The notes below the pieces were generated by a model. That model worked only from the letters and a program-made list of their open reading frames with translations. It ran no database searches and was not told where the DNA came from. The position numbers and the translations under genes were made by a program. From Tepidimicrobium xylanilyticum (GTDB lineage Bacteria; Bacillota; Clostridia; Tissierellales; Tepidimicrobiaceae): a stretch of DNA of 64,000 nt. The stretch spans positions 62,001 through 126,000 of the forward strand of contig NZ_FNNG01000003.1 in assembly GCF_900106765.1 (NCBI RefSeq), read 5' to 3'. Shown here piece after piece: positions 22,007 to 31,218 of this stretch; the stretch's first letter is position 1, and every line of letters starts with the position of its first letter.

Positions 22007-22927
22007 TTCCATTAAATGATACTCTAAAATTTGATCCATTCTTAATCCTCGTAATCCTAGATAGAATTCCAAATTATTTAATAGATGCTCTAATTTTACA
22101 GGACCAACCAACTCAGATCCAGTTACTGCAACCCCATATTTACTTGCTTCCTGTTTTATTAGCTCAAAAGCTCTATATAATGGAGTTTGAGTGCAGTCAA
22201 ACATATTCATTGAAACAACTACCCCTTCTCTTTCAGGGAATTTAATTCCCACAGCTCTCACTGTTGAAAATCCTCCACTTGGACCTCTTACAGCTTTTGC
22301 AATTGCCTTAGCTATGTTAACATCTTCTGTTGCTAGAAACACATTATAAGCTGTTAATCCTTCAGTAGCAGCAGATACTATGGTAGCCCCATATCTATCG
22401 CTTAGCTTTCCATCTATGGATAAGTCTGGTTTTCTAGTCTCATAATCTGGATGATTCTTATCTTCCAATAGAGCCTTTAATCCTTCATATTGACCTTGTC
22501 TTATAAAGGATATACTCTTCTTATTCTCTGTTCTAGCATTTTCTCCAGAAAAATAAATGGGTACTTGATATTTATCAAATAGTTCTTGTCCAATTTCCTC
22601 TGCCAACTGAACAACTTCTTCTAAGCTAATATTTTTAAAAGGAAATAATGGTATAGTATCCTGTGCACCTATTCTTGGATGGGAACCCTTCTGCTCCCTC
22701 ATATCAATTAATTCATAAGATTTTCCAGCCATAGCTATTAAAGCCTCTTTCAATGGCTCTGGTTCTCCTAGTATAGTAAGCACTGTTCTGTTAAAATCAT
22801 ATTCTGGTTCAACGCTTACTAATGTTACCCCTTCTTTATTCCTTATTTCATTAGCAATGGCATCGATTACCTCTTGCCTTCTACCCTCACTAAAATTTGG
22901 TACTGCTAAAACATATTGTTTAGACAT
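22004..22927 (-). CDS. ftcD: Glutamate formimidoyltransferase
   Basis: A 307-residue protein matching the formiminotransferase half of FTCD. It moves the formimino group of N-formiminoglutamate (a histidine breakdown product) to tetrahydrofolate. The N-subdomain begins VLAVPNFSEGRRQEVIDAI, the catalytic His is in SHPRIGAQDTIP, and the C-subdomain has MNMFDCTQTPLYRAF. The cyclodeaminase domain is absent, as in most bacteria. It is the last gene of the liv operon, 24 bp after livF, so it is probably controlled with amino-acid uptake. No hut genes are visible. Confidence 0.93.
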   Translation of the reverse strand: MSKQYVLAVPNFSEGRRQEVIDAIANEIRNKEGVTLVSVEPEYDFNRTVLTILGEPEPLKEALIAMAGKSYELIDMREQKGSHPRIGAQDTIPLFPFKNISLEEVVQLAEEIGQELFDKYQVPIYFSGENARTENKKSISFIRQGQYEGLKALLEDKNHPDYETRKPDLSIDGKLSDRYGATIVSAATEGLTAYNVFLATEDVNIAKAIAKAVRGPSGGFSTVRAVGIKFPEREGVVVSMNMFDCTQTPLYRAFELIKQEASKYGVAVTGSELVGPVKLEHLLNNLEFYLGLRGLRMDQILEYHLME

Positions 22928-22951
22928 CTTTCTACCTCCTCTATATAATTA

Positions 22952-23662
22952 TTATTCTTCTCCTAAATAAGCTTTCCTAACCCTATCGTCCCCTAATAGT
23001 TCCTTTCCGCTACCTTCTAAAACTATTTCTCCAGTTTCGATTACATAAGCATAATGAGCTGCTTGCAAAGCCAAATTGGCATTTTGTTCTACCAACAGAA
23101 CTGTTAAGTTCCTTTCCTCGTTCAATTTCTTTATGGTTTCATATATTTCCTGAACGATTATTGGAGCTAACCCCATAGATGGTTCATCTAACATTAACAA
23201 TTTAGGTTTAGACATCATCGCTCTACCTATTGCTAGCATCTGCTGTTCTCCACCACTTAGGGTTCCTCCCATTTGTGTTCTCCTTTCCTTCAACCTTGGA
23301 AATAGTTCATAAACATTTTCTAAATCCTCTTGAATTTCTTTTTTATCTTTTCTCAGATAGGCTCCCATTAATAAATTCTCTTCAACATTTAAAGCAGTGA
23401 ATATCTTTCTTCCTTCTGGAACATGGATTACGCCTAGTTCAACTATTTTTTCAGAGGGAAGCTTGCTAATGTCCTCTTCTTGAAAAAACACTTGTCCATT
23501 TTTTTGTTTTACTATTCCTGAAATGACTTTTAGAATAGTAGTTTTACCTGCTCCATTACTGCCTATTAGTGTTACTATCTGTCCTTCATTGATTTCAAAA
23601 TTGATCCTCTTTAATGCATGAATTCCTCCATAGAATACGTCTAAATCTCTAATTTTTAGCAT
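22952..23662 (-). CDS. livF: Branched-chain amino-acid ABC transporter ATPase LivF
   Basis: A 236-residue ABC ATPase of the amino-acid importer encoded upstream. Walker A is IGSNGAGKTTILKVI, the signature LSGGEQQMLAIGRAM, and Walker B KLLMLDEPSMGLAP. The MLDEPSMGLAPIIV form is typical of LivF. It is directly abutting livG, so the two ATPases are co-translated and should form a heterodimer on the cytoplasmic face of LivHM. Confidence 0.95.
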   Translation of the reverse strand: MLKIRDLDVFYGGIHALKRINFEINEGQIVTLIGSNGAGKTTILKVISGIVKQKNGQVFFQEEDISKLPSEKIVELGVIHVPEGRKIFTALNVEENLLMGAYLRKDKKEIQEDLENVYELFPRLKERRTQMGGTLSGGEQQMLAIGRAMMSKPKLLMLDEPSMGLAPIIVQEIYETIKKLNEERNLTVLLVEQNANLALQAAHYAYVIETGEIVLEGSGKELLGDDRVRKAYLGEE

Positions 23663-24427
23663 TTAACCTACCTCCTTCCCTAAGTAGGCAGATATAACTC
23701 TTTCATCTCTTTGGACCTCATTAGGTTTTCCCTCTGCAATTTTATTCCCATAGTCTAAAACAGCAACCCTGTCAGATATACCCATAACCAATTTCATGTC
23801 GTGTTCTATCAGTAATACGGTATATCCTTTATCCCTAATCTTTCTTATTAAGGATTGCATCTCTACTTTTTCTTGAGTATTCATCCCTGCAGCTGGTTCA
23901 TCTAATAGCAATAGTTTTGGTTCTGTTGCTAAAGCTCTACCAATTTCAACTCTACGCTGCTCGCCATAGGGTAGACTTGTTGCTATTTCATTTGCTACAG
24001 ACTCTAATCCTAAGAAGTCTATTATCCTCTGAACCTTTTCTCTAGCTTTTTCCTGTTCTTCCATAGCCTTTTTGGTTTTAAATATTACGTTTACCAGATT
24101 GGCTTCAGTTCTACAATATTGCCCAATCATAATATTTTCAAAAACTGTCATACTGCTGAATAACCTTATATTTTGAAAAGTTCGAGCTATTCCTGCTACT
24201 GTAATCTCATAGGACTTTAAATTATGGATTTCTTTGCCTAAGAAATTGATTACACCGCTGGTAGGTTCATAAACTCCCGTTATTAAATTGAAAAAAGTAG
24301 TCTTACCTGCCCCATTGGGACCAATAAGGCTCACTATTTCTCCTTCTTCAATATAAAAATCAACGTTATTTACTGCTGTAAGACCTCCGAAGGATTTTGT
24401 TATTCCTACTGCCTCTAAAATTTTCAT
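23663..24427 (-). CDS. livG: Branched-chain amino-acid ABC transporter ATPase LivG
   Basis: A 254-residue ABC ATPase, partner of LivF. Walker A is IGPNGAGKTTFFNLI, the signature is LPYGEQRRVEIGRAL (the LivG variant with Y in place of S), and Walker B is KLLLLDEPAAGMN. The characteristic LivG segment GIARTFQNIRLF is present. The start ATG lies inside the 3' end of livM (62-bp overlap), with its AGGGAGG site in livM codons, so the two are translationally coupled. Confidence 0.95.
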   Translation of the reverse strand: MKILEAVGITKSFGGLTAVNNVDFYIEEGEIVSLIGPNGAGKTTFFNLITGVYEPTSGVINFLGKEIHNLKSYEITVAGIARTFQNIRLFSSMTVFENIMIGQYCRTEANLVNVIFKTKKAMEEQEKAREKVQRIIDFLGLESVANEIATSLPYGEQRRVEIGRALATEPKLLLLDEPAAGMNTQEKVEMQSLIRKIRDKGYTVLLIEHDMKLVMGISDRVAVLDYGNKIAEGKPNEVQRDERVISAYLGKEVG

Positions 24428-25478
24428 TGTTCTTGCCTCCCTTTAATCTATCCATATCAATCATTCCACCTGGACGATTAATCATCATGAGTATTAAAAG
24501 TAGTCCGTAAATTGCATATCTATAAAGGGCTATGCCTCTTAAAGCCTCTGGAAGTATTGTAAGAACAATCGCTCCTAAAATTACTCCAGGTATACTTCCT
24601 AGACCTCCTAGTACAACCATACACAATATGGTTACCGATTCCATATACGTAAAGTTATCTGGATTTACATAATGGACGAAAGTAGCAAAGAAGCTTCCTG
24701 CCATTCCTGCAATAGCTGCCCCCAACACGAAAGCAAGTATTTTCAAATAGGTAGAATTTATTCCCATGGCTTCAGCTGCTATTTCATCATCTCTAACAGC
24801 TATAAAACCTTGACCAAGTCTTGAATGTAAAAGCCTGCTGGAGATAAATACTGTAAAAAAAGCAAGTAATAAAATAATATAGTAATAACCTATATTATTA
24901 TTTATGGTAAATCCAAATATCTTAGGAGAAGGAATTCCTGGAATGCCTGCAGGACCTCTGGTTACTTCAATCCAGTTTACAAGTATTAACCTCAATATTT
25001 CTCCAAAACCAATAGTAGTTATGGCTAAATAATCGCCTTTTAACCTTAAAGTCGGTACGCCAAGAAGAAATCCAAAAAATCCTGCTACTATAGCACTAGC
25101 AATAAATGCAATCCAAAATGAAACCTTAAAGTTTACCATTAGTAGTGCCGTAACATATGCACCAATACCGTAAAAGGCAGAATGTCCCATCGAAAGTTGG
25201 CCTGCAAAGCCTAATACGAAATTTAAACTAAGTGCAAGAACTACGTACATAATAGCCACTATACTAGTTCTCAAAATGTAGGGGTACCGGCTAATTAAAA
25301 AGGGCGCCACTAATAGGATGCCAACAATAAGGTATATGAGCTTTCTTACCATTTGGCTATCCATAGTTGATATTTTATCCGTTATCTTATCAAAGCCCTT
25401 AGATAAAATCTTAATGACGAAGTAGAGTATAACTGTTGCAATCGATAACTTGATTAACACATCTGCTAAGTTTCCCAA
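24366..25478 (-). CDS. livM: Branched-chain amino-acid ABC transporter permease LivM
   Basis: A 370-residue inner-membrane permease with about ten hydrophobic segments. Family signature residues are in LSLNFVLGFAGQLSMGHSAFYGIGAY and the EAA-like loop AVRDDEIAAEAMGINSTYLK. The last about 20 residues, rich in N, R and K (from the livG overlap), are unlikely to be structured. The start is TTG with GGGAG ahead. The N-terminus is longer than in the shortest LivM proteins and has one extra membrane segment. Confidence 0.94.
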   Translation of the reverse strand: MGNLADVLIKLSIATVILYFVIKILSKGFDKITDKISTMDSQMVRKLIYLIVGILLVAPFLISRYPYILRTSIVAIMYVVLALSLNFVLGFAGQLSMGHSAFYGIGAYVTALLMVNFKVSFWIAFIASAIVAGFFGFLLGVPTLRLKGDYLAITTIGFGEILRLILVNWIEVTRGPAGIPGIPSPKIFGFTINNNIGYYYIILLLAFFTVFISSRLLHSRLGQGFIAVRDDEIAAEAMGINSTYLKILAFVLGAAIAGMAGSFFATFVHYVNPDNFTYMESVTILCMVVLGGLGSIPGVILGAIVLTILPEALRGIALYRYAIYGLLLILMMINRPGGMIDMDRLKGGKNNENFRGSRNNKILRRSYSSK

Positions 25479-25493
25479 ATCTTTTCACTCCCT

Positions 25494-26366
25494 TTATACC
25501 TTCTCTTTTACCGTCTTCCCAAACAATCCAGTAGGTTTAAAAAGAAGTATGATAATCAAAATGATAAAAGCTATAGCATCCCTATACCCTGAAGAAATAT
25601 AAGCTGCTCCTAGACTCTCTGCTATACCCATAATTAAACCACCAAACATGGCACCAGTTATACTTCCTATACCTCCTATAACTGCTGCCACAAAAGCCTT
25701 TAATCCAGCGGAAAATCCCATCATAGGATATACAGCTTTATAATACATGGCAACAAGAGTACCTGCAGCAGCTCCTAATGAAGAACCTAAAGCAAAGGTG
25801 ATGAATATGACTTTATTTGTATTTATTCCCATTAATCTGGCTGCTACCATGTCCTGAGAAGCACATCTCATTGCCCTACCAATCTTTGTCTTTTTAACAA
25901 TATAAGTTAGAATCAAAACCAAAATAATAGAAGTTAATAATATAACAGCCTGTAATTTAGTAATCTTAAATCCGCCAAAAGCATATATCTCGTTTTGAAT
26001 CATGGTTGGAAATGATTGGGTTTCAGGTCCCCATACAAGCATTGCAAAATTCTCTAGAAATATTGCTGTACCTATCGCACATAAGAATAGGTTTATCTTA
26101 GGTGCATTAAAGACAGGGGTATATGCAAACTTTGCTATAAAAACCCCTAGCAAAGCTGCACATACCATGCCTATTAAAAACGAAGGTACTAGCGGTAGAT
26201 TAAAGTATGCTATAGCGGTATATGCAAAGAAGGCTCCCATCATATAAATATCCCCGTGGGCAAAGTTTATTAGGCGTATTATTCCATATACCATGGTATA
26301 TCCTACTGCTGTTAAGGCATAGAGACTTCCTAATGCAATACCATTACTAAGTTGTTCTAAAAACAT
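25494..26366 (-). CDS. livH: Branched-chain amino-acid ABC transporter permease LivH
   Basis: A 290-residue membrane permease that pairs with LivM. It begins FLEQLSNGIALGSLYALTAV and has the typical YGIIRLINFAHGDIYMMGAF segment and the cytoplasmic EAA-like loop RAMRCASQDMVAARLMGINT. It ends in a FKPTGLFGK motif common in the family. It lies 15 bp ahead of livM and 37 bp after livK in the operon. Confidence 0.95.
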   Translation of the reverse strand: MFLEQLSNGIALGSLYALTAVGYTMVYGIIRLINFAHGDIYMMGAFFAYTAIAYFNLPLVPSFLIGMVCAALLGVFIAKFAYTPVFNAPKINLFLCAIGTAIFLENFAMLVWGPETQSFPTMIQNEIYAFGGFKITKLQAVILLTSIILVLILTYIVKKTKIGRAMRCASQDMVAARLMGINTNKVIFITFALGSSLGAAAGTLVAMYYKAVYPMMGFSAGLKAFVAAVIGGIGSITGAMFGGLIMGIAESLGAAYISSGYRDAIAFIILIIILLFKPTGLFGKTVKEKV

Positions 26367-26403
26367 AAGCTACACCTTCCTTTAATTTAGAAATCCTAAG
26401 CGA

Positions 26404-27570
26404 CTAATCAACCTGCTCTGCTGCTGGTACTATTTTCCCATCCTTCACAGTTAAAACGACTATATTTCTTACCACATCGTGGTTTTCATCAAAGGAGATA
26501 GGCCCTGCTACTCCTGGAAAATCTTCAACTTCGTCTAAAAATTCCATTATACCTTGTCTGCTTTCACCTTTTTCTTCAATGGCAGCAAAAATCAATTTTG
26601 CTGAGTCATAAGCTAAAGCTGCATAGGTATCAGGATCCTTATTGTATTTTGCTCTGAAAGCTTCAACAAACTCCTTAGTACCAGGAAACTCTATATCTGG
26701 ATGGAAGAATCCTGCAAATATTATACCTTCTACTGCTTCTCCACCTAACTTAATTAATTCTTCTGAACTAATTCCCTCAGTACCCAACATTTGAATGTCA
26801 AGGCCTAACTCTTTAGATTGTTGTGCAATCAATGCTGTCTCAACATAATATCCAGCTATGAATAATAAATCTGGATTGGTACCCTTTATCTTAGTTAATT
26901 GAGGGCTGAAATCCTTTGATTGTCCTTCAAAATAGGTTTCTGTAGCTACTATTTCCCCACCTAATTCCTTAAAGGCCTTACCAAAGTCTTCCATTAATCC
27001 TGTTCCAAAGTCATTTGCTGTGTATAGAATTGCAGCTCTTCTCTTGCCCAACTTATCATATGCATATTTTGCTAAGGATTTTGCTTGCGCTGTATCTGTC
27101 AATGAAATCCTATAAGCAGTTGGAGTAGTACCGTCTGTTAAAGCTTTATTAACTGAATCTGCAAGAAGTGGTATACCTGCTGCATCATAAATTCCCCTTG
27201 CTGCAAGGGTACATGAACTATTCCAATGACCTATAACAGCAAGAACCCTGTCATCTTGGGCAAATTTCTGTGCCACATTAGGAGCTTCTTTAGGATTACT
27301 TGTATCATCACCAGTTAATAGAACTACTTTCTTCCCATTAATTCCACCCTTTTCATTTACCTCATCAATTGCTAATTGAATAGCTTTGTTTTTCATATCG
27401 CCAAATTGAGCTGAGTCCCCAGTCATTGGACCAGCATGGGCTATAACTATTTCGCCTTCTGAAGAAGAACCTGTATTCTCATTACCAGTACTTCCATTGC
27501 TGCAAGCAGACAATGCAATTGTAATGACTAATAATAAAGCAATAGTTAACAGTGATTTTTTGTTTTTCAC
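26404..27570 (-). CDS. livK: Branched-chain amino-acid-type binding lipoprotein LivK
   Basis: A solute-binding protein of the type 1 periplasmic-binding fold (about 388 residues) that delivers substrate to LivHM. The lipoprotein signal is KNKKSLLTIALLLVITIALS followed by the lipobox Cys (LSAC) and a Ser/Gly/Asn-rich tether. The mature domain opens EIVIAHAGPMTGDSAQFG, with QLAIDEVNEKGGINGKKV and later AYDSAKLIFAAI. The start is the GTG at 27570, preceded by AAAGGGGGAG; an apparent upstream extension to 27612 would overlap the promoter. The substrate may be leucine-type or another amino acid; ftcD in the operon hints at a histidine/glutamate link. Confidence 0.93.
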   Translation of the reverse strand: MKNKKSLLTIALLLVITIALSACSNGSTGNENTGSSSEGEIVIAHAGPMTGDSAQFGDMKNKAIQLAIDEVNEKGGINGKKVVLLTGDDTSNPKEAPNVAQKFAQDDRVLAVIGHWNSSCTLAARGIYDAAGIPLLADSVNKALTDGTTPTAYRISLTDTAQAKSLAKYAYDKLGKRRAAILYTANDFGTGLMEDFGKAFKELGGEIVATETYFEGQSKDFSPQLTKIKGTNPDLLFIAGYYVETALIAQQSKELGLDIQMLGTEGISSEELIKLGGEAVEGIIFAGFFHPDIEFPGTKEFVEAFRAKYNKDPDTYAALAYDSAKLIFAAIEEKGESRQGIMEFLDEVEDFPGVAGPISFDENHDVVRNIVVLTVKDGKIVPAAEQVD

Positions 27571-27620
27571 AATAACTCCCCCTTTAAAAATATTTTTAAT
27601 TAAGCTCTGCATAATATTTT

Positions 27621-27637
27621 TGCAATAACTATGCCAA
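27621..27637 (-). promoter_or_regulatory. Sigma-54 promoter of livK-livHMGF-ftcD
   Basis: On the minus strand TTGGCAT-AGTTA-TTGCA has the diagnostic GG and GC 12 bases apart (-24/-12 elements), close to the consensus TGGCAC-N5-TTGC. Transcription would start near 27610, 40 bases ahead of the livK GTG. The adjacent upstream gene encodes a sigma-54 activator, which supports the call. Confidence 0.78.
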
Positions 27638-27651
27638 GTTTTTATTCCCTC

Positions 27652-27710
27652 ATAAAAAAATAAAAGCTTGAAATCATCAGGTTTTTACTATAGCCTTCCG
27701 ATTCCAAGCT
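27652..27710 (-). terminator. Terminator of the sensor kinase/NtrC-type operon
   Basis: AGCTTGGAATC and GATTTCAAGCT (minus strand) form an 11-bp stem with one mismatch and a loop of about 24 bases, followed by TTTTATTTTTTT. It begins 55 bases after the activator stop codon and ends before the sigma-54 promoter, insulating the liv operon from the genes upstream. Confidence 0.65.
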
Positions 27711-27765
27711 GTATTAGAATAATTGATTTATCTGAATATTTTTCAAAGTATGAAATTTTTTCATG

Positions 27766-29121
27766 CTAATCCATTCCATATTCATTTAATTTATTATATA
27801 AGCTTCTTTCACTGATACCCAAAGTTTTGGCAGTCTTTCTTTTATTCTTATGGAAAAATTCATAGGTTCTCAATATCAACTTTCTTTCCACATCTTCTAG
27901 TTTTTCCCCAATATATACAGAAATATAGTCTCTATTTCCTTTCAACTCTAAAGTTGATAACAGTTCAGCAGGTAAATCCTGTAGACCAATAAAATCATTA
28001 TTTGTGAGAGCCACTGCCCTTTGTATTATATTTTTTAATTCCCTTATATTTCCAGGGTAGTTATAAGATTCTAGGGCTTCTGCAGCACTAGGCAATACTC
28101 CTCTTATTTCCTTATTGAACTCCTTGGAATATTTGTTTAAAAAGTATTGAGTTAAAATGGGAATATCTTCTTTTCTATTTCTTAAGGGAGGAACCTCTAT
28201 AGTAATAACTTTCAAACGAAACAATAAATCTTCTCTGAAATTTCCTTTTTTAACTTCTTCCTCTAGATTTAAATTAGTAGCAGCTAAAAATCTAATATCT
28301 AATGGAATGGGAGTATCACTGCCTAATGGAGTAATCATTCTCTCCTCCAATACTCTTAAAATTTTGGCCTGCATCCCAATTTCCATATCTCCAATCTCAT
28401 CAAGTAATAGAGTTCCACCATTAGCCAATTCAAATTTACCTTTCATACGCTGATTGGCCCCTGTAAAAGCACCCTTTTCATACCCAAAAAGTTCCGATTC
28501 CAATAGATTATAGGGTATAGCTGCACAATTAACACTAATTAATGGCTTATTTCTCCTCTTACTAGAATAGTGAATAGCCTTAGCTATTAACTCCTTTCCT
28601 GTGCCACTTTCCCCTGAAATCAGAACATTAATATCCAAGTCCTTAATCCTATTAATAACATCAAATACATTTTTCATTGCCTTACTTGTAAATACAATTT
28701 CTCTCATATCAAATTCTTCTGAAGATTTATCTTTCTTCAGATTTTCTACTTCCCTACTTAAATTTTTATACTCCAGAGCCTTTTTCATCAGAATTTTTAA
28801 ACTATTCATGTCTATAGGTTTGGTTATATAATAATAAGCCCCACGTTGAATGGCTTCAACTGAAGATTCAATAGTCCCATAAGCCGTCATAGATATGACT
28901 ATAACGCTAGGATAATTCGCCTTGATCATTCCCAATATATCAAGTCCATTATATTCGCCAAGATAAATATCTAGTAAAACTATATCTATATCCTTATCTC
29001 TAATTATTTCTAAGCCTTCCTCCACATTGGTAGTTATGTCTACATTATATTCATCTTCAAGGGCAAATTTTAATGCCGTTAAAATGCCAGGTTCATCATC
29101 TATAATAAGAACTTTGTTCAT
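27766..29121 (-). CDS. Sigma-54-dependent NtrC-family response regulator
   Basis: A 451-residue enhancer-binding activator. The N-terminal receiver has IIDDEPGILTALKF, the phospho-acceptor Asp in DIVLLDIYLGEYNG and the conserved Lys in YITKPIDM. The central AAA+ domain has Walker A ISGESGTGKELIAKAI, the sigma-54-contacting loop GYEKGAFTGANQRM, and Walker B GGTLLLDEIGDM. The C-terminal Fis-type helix-turn-helix is RKTAKTLGISERSLYNKLNE. It is 15 bp downstream of its histidine kinase. The next operon downstream (liv) has a sigma-54 promoter and is the obvious target, though this is inferred from position. Confidence 0.95.
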   Translation of the reverse strand: MNKVLIIDDEPGILTALKFALEDEYNVDITTNVEEGLEIIRDKDIDIVLLDIYLGEYNGLDILGMIKANYPSVIVISMTAYGTIESSVEAIQRGAYYYITKPIDMNSLKILMKKALEYKNLSREVENLKKDKSSEEFDMREIVFTSKAMKNVFDVINRIKDLDINVLISGESGTGKELIAKAIHYSSKRRNKPLISVNCAAIPYNLLESELFGYEKGAFTGANQRMKGKFELANGGTLLLDEIGDMEIGMQAKILRVLEERMITPLGSDTPIPLDIRFLAATNLNLEEEVKKGNFREDLLFRLKVITIEVPPLRNRKEDIPILTQYFLNKYSKEFNKEIRGVLPSAAEALESYNYPGNIRELKNIIQRAVALTNNDFIGLQDLPAELLSTLELKGNRDYISVYIGEKLEDVERKLILRTYEFFHKNKRKTAKTLGISERSLYNKLNEYGMD

Positions 29122-29136
29122 TAGTATCCCTCCAGT

Positions 29137-31077
29137 TTATAGCACAGGTAACGATACAGTTACACTGGTTCCACTGTTTTCATGACTCTCTATGGAAATA
29201 TTCCCCTTATTCTCTTCCACAATTTTTTTAGTAATGGCTAACCCTATTCCAGTACCATGAGGTTTCAATGTAAAGAAGGGTTGAAATATTCTATCTATAT
29301 GTTCCTCTGGTATCCCACAACCATTATCTTTTATGATAATAATTCCCTCATTTTCATTTTTATACGTTGATATATGGATTTCACCCCCTCCTTCTATAGA
29401 TTCTATGCTATTAAGTATGATATTTACTAATACTTGTTTGATTTGATTCCTATCTGCAAATACGGATAATTTTCCCATGTTTTTAATAGTATTTATTCCT
29501 TTTTTCCTGCATTGATTGCTAAATAAAATTAATATTTCATCTATCACTTCATTAACTAAAAATGAAGTAGGTTGCCTTATTACAGGTTTGGTATAGTCAA
29601 TTAACTGGGTTATTAGTTCGTTCATTCTATTTATTTCTTTTTTGGTAACAGTAACCAGGTCCTTCCTAAATTGTTCATCCTCTAATTTATATGGTATTAA
29701 ATCGATGAATGTATTTATAGATGTTAGAGGATTCCTTATTTCATGGGCAATTCCCGCTGAAAGTTGACCTAATGCCTGCATTTTATCGTTGTAACTAGCC
29801 ATTTCCTGATATTTTTTCATATCAGTTAGATCGTTTATTAAAAGGATTATTCCCTCACCTGATTTGTTTATTGGTATGAAGCTATAGCTAATATATAATT
29901 TTTTGTTTTTACTTGAAATCTCTTTATTACCAGTCATTAATTTCCCCTTTTTAGCAATGTCATAACCCTTTAATCCATATACTCCTTCTAGATTAAGGCT
30001 TTTCCAATCTTCTTCTATGTTTAATTTCCTATTTAGAATCCTTTCAGCTGCCTTATTGTATTCAATGACCTTATCATAGTTATCAAATACAATAATACCG
30101 CTCAATATACTTTCTAAAATTTTCCCTTTCAGTTTATTGCTTTTTTCAATTGCCTGCTTCTGATCTTCTAACTCTCTATTCAAGGTGTTTAATATTACAG
30201 TTCTTTCTTCAACTTTCTTCTTTAAATTTTTATTCCAATACAAGTTAACAAAAGCCACTACAGAAACTACTAAAAGAACAGCTATAGAAATATATAACAA
30301 GTTCTTAAAAAATTTGGTCTTATCAACAAAGGTTTCCCCAAACCATTTCTTATAAATCTTATCGTAGGTCCCATTTTTAGTTATGGCTTCTATTCCAGAG
30401 TTAAACAATTCTAATAATTGATCATTGCCCTTTAAAACGCTTACACAATACTCAGTTTCATGCATAGGCTCGCCAACTATCTTTACTTTGTCAAAATTCC
30501 CCTCTTTTTGTAGGTAGTATATTCCTGTGAGCCTATTTCCCATAAAAGCATCTACTTTACCTTCCAACAAAAGATCTATTGCTTCCTCTTGATTAACTCT
30601 CGTATAAGATTCAATGCCTTCAACTTCTTGGCTTAATTCATAACTAATATCTCCTTTTTGAAAGGATACTCTGCTCCCCTTTAAATCCTCAATGCTAGAA
30701 ATATAATTGGTTTCCTTTAAAACGAATATGGCTTGTGAGTTAATAACTAAAGGCAAGGAGAAGTCAAACTTTTCTTCTCTACTCTTACTCCTTGTCATTC
30801 CCTGTACTGCATCAACTTCTCTTCTTTCCAAAGCCTCCATAGCTTCCTGCCAGGACATAGGAATTAATTCTATTTCAAGTCCTAGTTCTATTGCTATGGC
30901 TCTCATCATATCCACATTAAAACCTCTGTATCTACCGTCCTCATCTACAAATTCATAAGGCGGATAATTGTTATCTCCAGCTATTTTTATCACCTTTTTT
31001 TGGTAATAGTTGCTTGATGAAGATGGAGTAGTTAATAGCATTAATATAATGGTCAATAAAATAATCTTTCGTTTCAA
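29137..31077 (-). CDS. Histidine kinase with amino-acid-binding (SBP_bac_3) sensor domain
   Basis: A 646-residue membrane sensor kinase. It has a signal segment (IILLTIILMLLTT), an external family-3 solute-binding domain (residues about 30-250: YPPYEFVDEDGRYRGFNVDM, then AVQGMTRSKSREEKFDFSLP), one transmembrane segment (LLYISIAVLLVVSVVAFVNL), a coiled linker, a PAS-like domain, the HisKA box LSAGIAHEIRNPLTSINTF and a HATPase domain with NIILNSIESI, DNGCGIP and GTGIGLAI. The sensor domain is of the glutamine/polar amino-acid type, so the kinase probably reads an extracellular amino acid and drives the partner activator. Confidence 0.94.
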   Translation of the reverse strand: MKRKIILLTIILMLLTTPSSSSNYYQKKVIKIAGDNNYPPYEFVDEDGRYRGFNVDMMRAIAIELGLEIELIPMSWQEAMEALERREVDAVQGMTRSKSREEKFDFSLPLVINSQAIFVLKETNYISSIEDLKGSRVSFQKGDISYELSQEVEGIESYTRVNQEEAIDLLLEGKVDAFMGNRLTGIYYLQKEGNFDKVKIVGEPMHETEYCVSVLKGNDQLLELFNSGIEAITKNGTYDKIYKKWFGETFVDKTKFFKNLLYISIAVLLVVSVVAFVNLYWNKNLKKKVEERTVILNTLNRELEDQKQAIEKSNKLKGKILESILSGIIVFDNYDKVIEYNKAAERILNRKLNIEEDWKSLNLEGVYGLKGYDIAKKGKLMTGNKEISSKNKKLYISYSFIPINKSGEGIILLINDLTDMKKYQEMASYNDKMQALGQLSAGIAHEIRNPLTSINTFIDLIPYKLEDEQFRKDLVTVTKKEINRMNELITQLIDYTKPVIRQPTSFLVNEVIDEILILFSNQCRKKGINTIKNMGKLSVFADRNQIKQVLVNIILNSIESIEGGGEIHISTYKNENEGIIIIKDNGCGIPEEHIDRIFQPFFTLKPHGTGIGLAITKKIVEENKGNISIESHENSGTSVTVSLPVL

Positions 31078-31091
31078 ATGAAAAACCCCTT

Positions 31092-31118
31092 TATTATAGT
31101 GTCTATAATACTATAATA
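31092..31118. promoter_or_regulatory. 27-bp inverted repeat at the sensor kinase promoter
   Basis: TATTATAGT (31092-31100) and ACTATAATA (31110-31118) are perfect 9-bp arms with a 9-bp spacer, 15 bp upstream of the kinase ATG. They overlap a TATAAT-like -10 on the minus strand, so a repressor or autoregulation site is plausible. AT-rich composition makes chance possible. Confidence 0.35.
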
Positions 31119-31189
31119 TCACAAATTATGTCGAAATAATAAATATTTCATCATTCTTTGATATATTATTAACATTAATTATAAATATT

Positions 31190-31218
31190 GAAAAAAAGAG
31201 CACTTAGTAAGTGCTCTC
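31190..31218 (-). terminator. Terminator of the aminopeptidase P gene
   Basis: Minus-strand AGAGCACTTA, a tiny loop, then TAAGTGCTCT is followed by a run of T (TTTTTTTC). The 5' arm overlaps the last bases of the gene. This is a textbook intrinsic terminator. Confidence 0.8.

Noticed and set aside
27650-27765. T-box or amino-acid riboswitch ahead of livK
   Set aside because: No T-box consensus or specifier arrangement; the hairpin lies upstream of the sigma-54 start point and serves better as terminator of the activator gene.
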